NCBI GenBank assembly: GCA_002478885.1
Contig: DLKC01000093.1
Span: forward strand, 17,795-81,794
Length of the DNA stretch: 64,000 nucleotides
DNA from: Chitinophagaceae bacterium UBA7600
GTDB taxonomy: Bacteria > Bacteroidota > Bacteroidia > Chitinophagales > Chitinophagaceae
Direction: 5' to 3'
Shown here: positions 60,398 to 64,000 of the stretch, one piece after another
How positions within the stretch are numbered: the first letter of the stretch is position 1
Layout of the letters: every line of letters starts with the position of its first letter
Translations under genes and position numbers: made by a program
Notes under the pieces: generated by a model
What the model was told of the DNA's origin: nothing
The model's input: only the letters and a program-made list of their open reading frames with translations
Databases searched by the model: none

Positions 60398-61306
60398 ATG
60401 TCGCACGTAAGTGATATCAGGTTTGTAAAACGTTCAATGTCTGCCAATGCAGTTTTTTCCATTCTTATACCTACATGGAACAATCTGCCTTATCTCAAAC
60501 TTTGTATTGACAGCATAAGGAAACACTCTACACTTCAGCATCAGCTAATCGTTCACATCAATGAAGGTAATGACGGCACAAGAGAATGGGTGGCTTCGCA
60601 GAGTGATATTGATTATACAGCCAGCGATACAAACATAGGCGTTTGCTATGCATTGAATGCAGCCGCACAACTTGCATCAACCAACTATATTCTTTACCTC
60701 AACGACGATATGTACACATGCCCGCAATGGGATAAATATTTGTTAGAAGAGATCAACGCTGTTGGACACGATGATTTCTTTATTTCGGGCACAGCTATAG
60801 AACCCGTTGCGCAAAGCATTTGTTCAATTGAAAAAAATTACGGCGCCGATATTGAATCTTTTAATGAAGCGCTGCTGTTGAACGAGTTTGCCGCATTGCC
60901 TTTTAGCGATTGGCTCGGGGCAACCTGGCCACCAAATGTGCTCCACAAAAAAAATTGGGATCTTGTCGGAGGTTATAGCACCGAGTTTACGCCCGGCATG
61001 TATTCTGACCCTGATTTTTCTATGAAGTTGTGGCAGGCAGGCATTCGTTTTTTTAAAGGCGCATCCAAGAGTCGCGTTTATCATTTCGGATCAAGGTCGG
61101 TGAAACGCGTTGCGAAAAATCCCGGCTACTATACATTCATTTCCAAATGGGGTATGAGTTCCAGCACCGTTACAAAAATATACTTACGAAGAGGTGTGCC
61201 GTTTGATGGCCAGCTTACAGAACCACGCATTTCTCAAATTATACGTGTTAAAAATCTTTTCAAGCGAATTGTTGCAGCATTTAAGCGGAGCATATTTTTT
61301 TTGTAG
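60398..61306 (+). CDS. Family 2 glycosyltransferase
   Basis: A 302-residue cytoplasmic or membrane-associated GT-A enzyme. It begins FSILIPTWNNLPYLKLCIDSIRKHS, with the nucleotide site NEGNDGT, the metal-binding LNDDMY (DxD-like) near residue 105, and WPPNVLHKKNWDLVGGYSTEFTPGMYSDPDFSMKLWQAG for the acceptor side. There is no clear membrane helix. The frame is open to a TTG at 60380; the ATG at 60398 is chosen. The last codons (SIFFL) and the stop lie in the T-rich end of repeat copy F61336, so the C-terminus may have been shaped by the repeat. Acceptor unknown. Confidence 0.88.
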   Translation: MSHVSDIRFVKRSMSANAVFSILIPTWNNLPYLKLCIDSIRKHSTLQHQLIVHINEGNDGTREWVASQSDIDYTASDTNIGVCYALNAAAQLASTNYILYLNDDMYTCPQWDKYLLEEINAVGHDDFFISGTAIEPVAQSICSIEKNYGADIESFNEALLLNEFAALPFSDWLGATWPPNVLHKKNWDLVGGYSTEFTPGMYSDPDFSMKLWQAGIRFFKGASKSRVYHFGSRSVKRVAKNPGYYTFISKWGMSSSTVTKIYLRRGVPFDGQLTEPRISQIIRVKNLFKRIVAAFKRSIFFL

Positions 61307-61354
61307 CCAGCTGCAGAATATAGGTGAGACTTTGCTTGCGTCGCACTCTTCAAC
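61295..61354 (+). repeat. Dispersed intergenic element, copy F61336
   Basis: Exact core TTGCGTCGCAC at 61336-61346. Its T-run end overlaps the last 12 bases of the glycosyltransferase gene. CTCTTCAACTGC lies on the right. Confidence 0.88.
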
Positions 61355-61382
61355 TGCAGTATTTCTAGTGGCCAGCAAGCGG

Positions 61383-63170
61383 CTAGCTGTAAATTCTTTC
61401 CACTTCGTCTTTATATTTCTCCATAATGATTTTTCTTTTGAGGCTCATCTTTGGGGTCATTTCGCCGGTATCAACACTCCACTCACGCGGCAGCAATTCA
61501 AATTTTTTGATCTGCTCAACATGATTGAATTTCGGGTTCATTGATTCAACAATATTCTTATAATGATTTAGCACTTGTTCATTCTTTATCGCCGCTTCAT
61601 TACTATTGAAAGAAATATTGTGTTCTTTCATCCACACTTTCAAAGTTGCGAATGAGGGCACGATCAGCGCACCCACAAATTTTCTTTCTGCGCCTACTAC
61701 CATTACCTGTTCAATGAATAGACTTGATTTCAAAAGATTTTCGATTGGCTGCGGCGCAACATATTTGCCGCCGCTGGTTTTAAATAATTCTTTTTTGCGG
61801 TCGGTAATCTTTAGAAATTTATTGTTGATCCATGTTCCTATGTCGCCCGTGTGCAGCCAGCCATCGATCACTGTTTCGGCAGTCAGATCTGGCCGCTTAT
61901 AATAGCCTTTCATTACGCTTGGGCCTTTAACAAGTATTTCGCCATCTTCTGCAAGCTTTACAACAATATCATTAATTGGCGGGCCAACAGTGCCTATCAT
62001 CATACCGCCCGGTTCCTGCCTGTTCACTGCTATAACGGGACTGTTTTCGGTTGGGCCATATCCTTCAAAAACCGGGATTTTTGCTCCGTTAAAAATGCGC
62101 AACAGTTTTTCCTGGCATGCCGCCCCGCCGGTAATGATGCACTTTACATTATTACCTAGTGCCTCCCGCCATTTGGAGAAAATGAGCTTATTAGCGATGG
62201 CAAGCTTTAAGTTGTAGTATACCCCACCGCTATGCAGGTTGTCATATTTTTCCGCAAGATCAACCGACCAATAGAATAATTTCCTTTTAAAGCCGGTAAG
62301 TTCATTGCCTTTACTCATGATACGTTCAAAAACTTTTTCAAGTAATCTCGGAACGGTCGTAAACATATCCGGCATGACTTCTTTAAGGTTATCGCCAATG
62401 CTGTCGAGGCTTTCAGCATAATAAATGCTTATCCCGCTAAACAGGTAAATGTAGCTTACATTTTTTTCGAAAATATGATTGAGTGGCAAAAAGCTGAGTG
62501 CTTTATAATCCGGCGCATCAGGAAAGGGAAAACTGGCCTTGCCATCTAATAAGTTGCTTACAATGTTCTTGTGAGTGAGCATAACACCTTTTGGTGTGCC
62601 GGTGGTACCTGAAGTATAAATGATGGTGGCGAGATGCGATTCGGGTATAGACTTCTTTATCTGTTCTACCTGTGCTATCGTTTCGGGTGTTGCGAGTGCG
62701 GAGATCGCATTCCAGTGGTCTGCGCCTTCCACCTGGTCGAAAGCATAGATATTTTTTAATGAAGGAATATTTTGTGCAATGGCTTTTACTTTCTCGTAGA
62801 GATCTTTTCCGCTTACAAAAACATATTTAACCTGCGCGTCGTTGAATATAAACTGTATTTCGGTTGGGTTTGTGGTCGGATAAACAGGAACAAGCATTGC
62901 CCCAAGCTGTTGCACGGCCATATCTGTAATAATCCACTCGGGCCGGTTGTTGCTGATGATCCCGATTTTATCGGCGCCTTCGTCGCTCCAGTCGTTGGCA
63001 CTTACACTCAACTGCAATAAACCTGCACTTAGGTTATTCACTTTTTCTTTTACTTCCCTTGTAGAATATTTGCGCCATGCCCCGTTTTCCTTTGCGGCGA
63101 GCATATCCTGCTTATCAAATTTTTCAAGTTGATAGTCTACGCAATCAAATAACCTGCGTGGTTGAACCAT
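61383..63170 (-). CDS. Long-chain acyl-CoA synthetase (AMP-dependent ligase)
   Basis: A 595-residue enzyme that activates fatty acids to acyl-CoA with ATP. The P-loop YTSGTTGTPKGVMLTHKN near residue 190 is intact, as are FLPLNHIFE, GYGPTENSPVIAVN, GWLHTGDIGTW and ITDRKKELFKTSGGKYVAPQPIE. This arrangement, with a missing C-terminal extension, matches long-chain ligases (FadD15-like) of Bacteroidota. The start is ATG 63170, with a perfect -7 box at 63203-63210. It is convergent with the glycosyltransferase gene and lies between element copies F61336 and R63372. Confidence 0.94.
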   Translation of the reverse strand: MVQPRRLFDCVDYQLEKFDKQDMLAAKENGAWRKYSTREVKEKVNNLSAGLLQLSVSANDWSDEGADKIGIISNNRPEWIITDMAVQQLGAMLVPVYPTTNPTEIQFIFNDAQVKYVFVSGKDLYEKVKAIAQNIPSLKNIYAFDQVEGADHWNAISALATPETIAQVEQIKKSIPESHLATIIYTSGTTGTPKGVMLTHKNIVSNLLDGKASFPFPDAPDYKALSFLPLNHIFEKNVSYIYLFSGISIYYAESLDSIGDNLKEVMPDMFTTVPRLLEKVFERIMSKGNELTGFKRKLFYWSVDLAEKYDNLHSGGVYYNLKLAIANKLIFSKWREALGNNVKCIITGGAACQEKLLRIFNGAKIPVFEGYGPTENSPVIAVNRQEPGGMMIGTVGPPINDIVVKLAEDGEILVKGPSVMKGYYKRPDLTAETVIDGWLHTGDIGTWINNKFLKITDRKKELFKTSGGKYVAPQPIENLLKSSLFIEQVMVVGAERKFVGALIVPSFATLKVWMKEHNISFNSNEAAIKNEQVLNHYKNIVESMNPKFNHVEQIKKFELLPREWSVDTGEMTPKMSLKRKIIMEKYKDEVERIYS

Positions 63171-63202
63171 GTTGCAATCGTTGTAAAATCAAAAATTAGT
63201 TT

Positions 63203-63210
63203 CAAATATA
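63203..63210 (-). promoter_or_regulatory. -7 box for the acyl-CoA synthetase gene
   Basis: The minus strand reads TATATTTG, an exact TAnnTTTG match, 32 bp before the ATG at 63170. Confidence 0.55.
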
Positions 63211-63362
63211 GCCAGTCGGTGTAAATGGCTTTTGCTTTTTTGGTTTTTCATTTCCGACGTTAATAAAGCCATTGTTCTTGCCGTAAGATAGAAAAAAGGC
63301 TGAATAATAAAACCCGGCAGCTCATTGATTTTGCAACAATTTATGTTGCTACGGGTTATAAT

Positions 63363-63417
63363 GTACACGCTGTGCGACGCAACCGGGATGCCACAGGAAT
63401 CGACAGCCGGGCCAATA
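63363..63417 (-). repeat. Dispersed intergenic element, copy R63372
   Basis: Exact core GTGCGACGCAA at 63372-63382, then GGGATGCC and AGCCGGGCCAATAATA. Well preserved. Confidence 0.9.
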
Positions 63418-63639
63418 ATATGAAGCGTCAGTAAATTTTAGCCATGCATTTTTGGCGTAACAATGATGCGATGCCATTTTTTTGCTTTTTAATATTGCCG
63501 ATTGATGGGATAACGGCGGGCATAATGACATAAAGTCTTCTTTAAGATTGACCAAATGCATGGTTCGGTATTTGATTATGGAAGAAATTCCCTATAATTT
63601 CATTGCTTATTGTATCCCGAATTCCAAACCAATTGATGT

Positions 63640-64000
63640 ATGAAGATATTATTGAAATACCTTAAGCCATACCGCGGTCTCGTGTTGCTGGCATTATTAC
63701 TCGCTACGATTAATCAAACATTTTCTTTGTTCGACCCCATGATCTTTGGTAAAGTTATTGACCTTTTTGCCAACAGTCCGCACAAGGCCAATGATGGCAC
63801 CGTAAGAACAGAAGGTATGTACATTTCGGGCATCATGTTCTACCTTTTGCTGTTGGTGGGCACCGCAATGGTAAGCCGTATAGCCAAAGCATTCCAGGAT
63901 TATTTTTCCAACGTAATTATTCAAAAATTCGGTGCGAAGATTTTTACAGACGGCCTGAAGCATTCGATGCGGCTGCCGTACCAGGATTTTGAAGACCAGC
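63640..64000 (+). CDS. ABC exporter, N-terminal transmembrane part (3' end outside window)
   Basis: The first 120 residues of a type IV ABC transporter subunit. MKILLKYLKPYRGLVLLALLLATINQ leads into the first helix, followed by LFDPMIFGKVIDLFA, a second hydrophobic segment (ISGIMFYLLLLVGTAMVSRIAKAFQDYF) and FGAKIFTDGLKHSMRLPYQDFEDQ, the typical coupling region that precedes later helices in MsbA-like exporters. The ATP-binding domain lies beyond the window. The substrate cannot be told. The start ATG at 63640 fits the family's usual beginning. Confidence 0.9.
   Translation, partial: MKILLKYLKPYRGLVLLALLLATINQTFSLFDPMIFGKVIDLFANSPHKANDGTVRTEGMYISGIMFYLLLLVGTAMVSRIAKAFQDYFSNVIIQKFGAKIFTDGLKHSMRLPYQDFEDQ

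Larger units (their letters stand above)
63171..63639. other. 469-bp intergenic region before the ABC transporter
   Basis: The gap separates two divergent genes. It holds the acyl-CoA synthetase promoter box (63203-63210) and element copy R63372. The remaining 220 bp before the ABC gene show no recognised signal or credible gene. Confidence 0.6.

Noticed and set aside
456..63417. CRISPR array
   Set aside because: The repeats are kilobases apart or in opposed pairs, with no regular spacers and no cas genes.
456..63417. Dispersed elements as ordinary intrinsic terminators
   Set aside because: A single copy has only a short pseudo-palindrome and no stem followed by a T-run; separate proper terminators exist beside several copies (3125, 7418, 16950, 26984, 32706).
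456..63417. Element core as a simple DNA uptake word
   Set aside because: Uptake words are short and often occur in coding DNA; here every copy is intergenic and conserved over about 55-60 bp. Not fully excluded.
63349..63561. 70-codon minus-strand open frame
   Set aside because: It runs through repeat copy R63372 and has no protein-like pattern.
1..64000. tRNA, rRNA, riboswitch or prophage
   Set aside because: No cloverleaf, rRNA segment, known aptamer core or phage gene was recognised by eye. A covariance-model search would be needed to be certain about small RNAs.

Overview
The window looks like a chromosomal segment of a Bacteroidota bacterium, most likely a soil- or plant-associated member of the Chitinophagaceae or a close relative. 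The signs are a SusC/SusD pair, several -7 boxes of the Bacteroidota type (TAnnTTTG) a few bases before start codons, the lack of clear Shine-Dalgarno sites, a NUDIX-type AraR, and the L13-S9-S2-Ts ribosomal block. No rRNA, tRNA, CRISPR array, prophage or transposase gene was seen. Placement below phylum is inference.

Layout. (1) 1-3.0 kb: the end of an arabinose locus (araA C-terminus, vSGLT-like symporter, AraR-type regulator). (2) 3.2-4.7 kb: a secreted M28 peptidase. (3) 4.9-21.4 kb: a (galacto)mannan utilisation locus. It holds an AraC-type regulator, GH26 mannanase, SSS symporter, GH130 mannosylglucose phosphorylase, mannobiose 2-epimerase, two small secreted binding-module-like proteins, a GH5-like mannanase with an FN3-like tail, a clan GH-D alpha-galactosidase candidate, and a convergent SusC/SusD pair. 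Together these give outer cleavage and debranching, uptake by SusCD and then the symporter, epimerisation of mannobiose to mannosylglucose, and phosphorolysis to mannose-1-phosphate plus glucose. (4) 22-35.8 kb: housekeeping and accessory genes (Fe-S CDGSH protein, SUI1 homologue, nadC, mgsA, GNAT, membrane proteins, S15 hydrolase, lspA, LolC/E-like permease, ECF sigma factor with a DoxX-like protein, POT transporter, purD). (5) 36.4-52.5 kb: cell-envelope genes. mreBCD is separated from mrdA-rodA by about 6.4 kb carrying a DinB-like protein, an L,D-transpeptidase-like protein, an alpha/beta hydrolase, a CBS protein, a one-POTRA Omp85-type protein and nadK; cdsA, psd, a DUF3179 protein and msrC follow. 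(6) 52.7-64 kb: HAD phosphatase, SDR, rplM-rpsI-rpsB, tsf, CotH-like lipoprotein, bioB, GT2, a long-chain acyl-CoA ligase and the start of an ABC exporter.

The most unusual feature cuts across all regions. It is a dispersed element of about 55-60 bp, always intergenic, built on the pseudo-palindromic 11-mer TTGCGTCGCAC. I count 24 exact cores (12 on each strand), 4 copies of a linked variant, and several decayed copies. Each has a T-run plus a GCCCGGC-like block at one end, a GGCATC-like block in the middle and CTTGTAC (or CTTCAG/CTTCAAC) after the core. Successive copies alternate in orientation almost perfectly along the 64 kb (24 of 27 neighbouring pairs), and at the exceptions a decayed copy of the missing orientation can be found. 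Opposed pairs either lie about 80-150 bp apart with no gene between, or bracket 1-4 genes. No gene in the window explains the element, so it is the best candidate here for an undescribed system.
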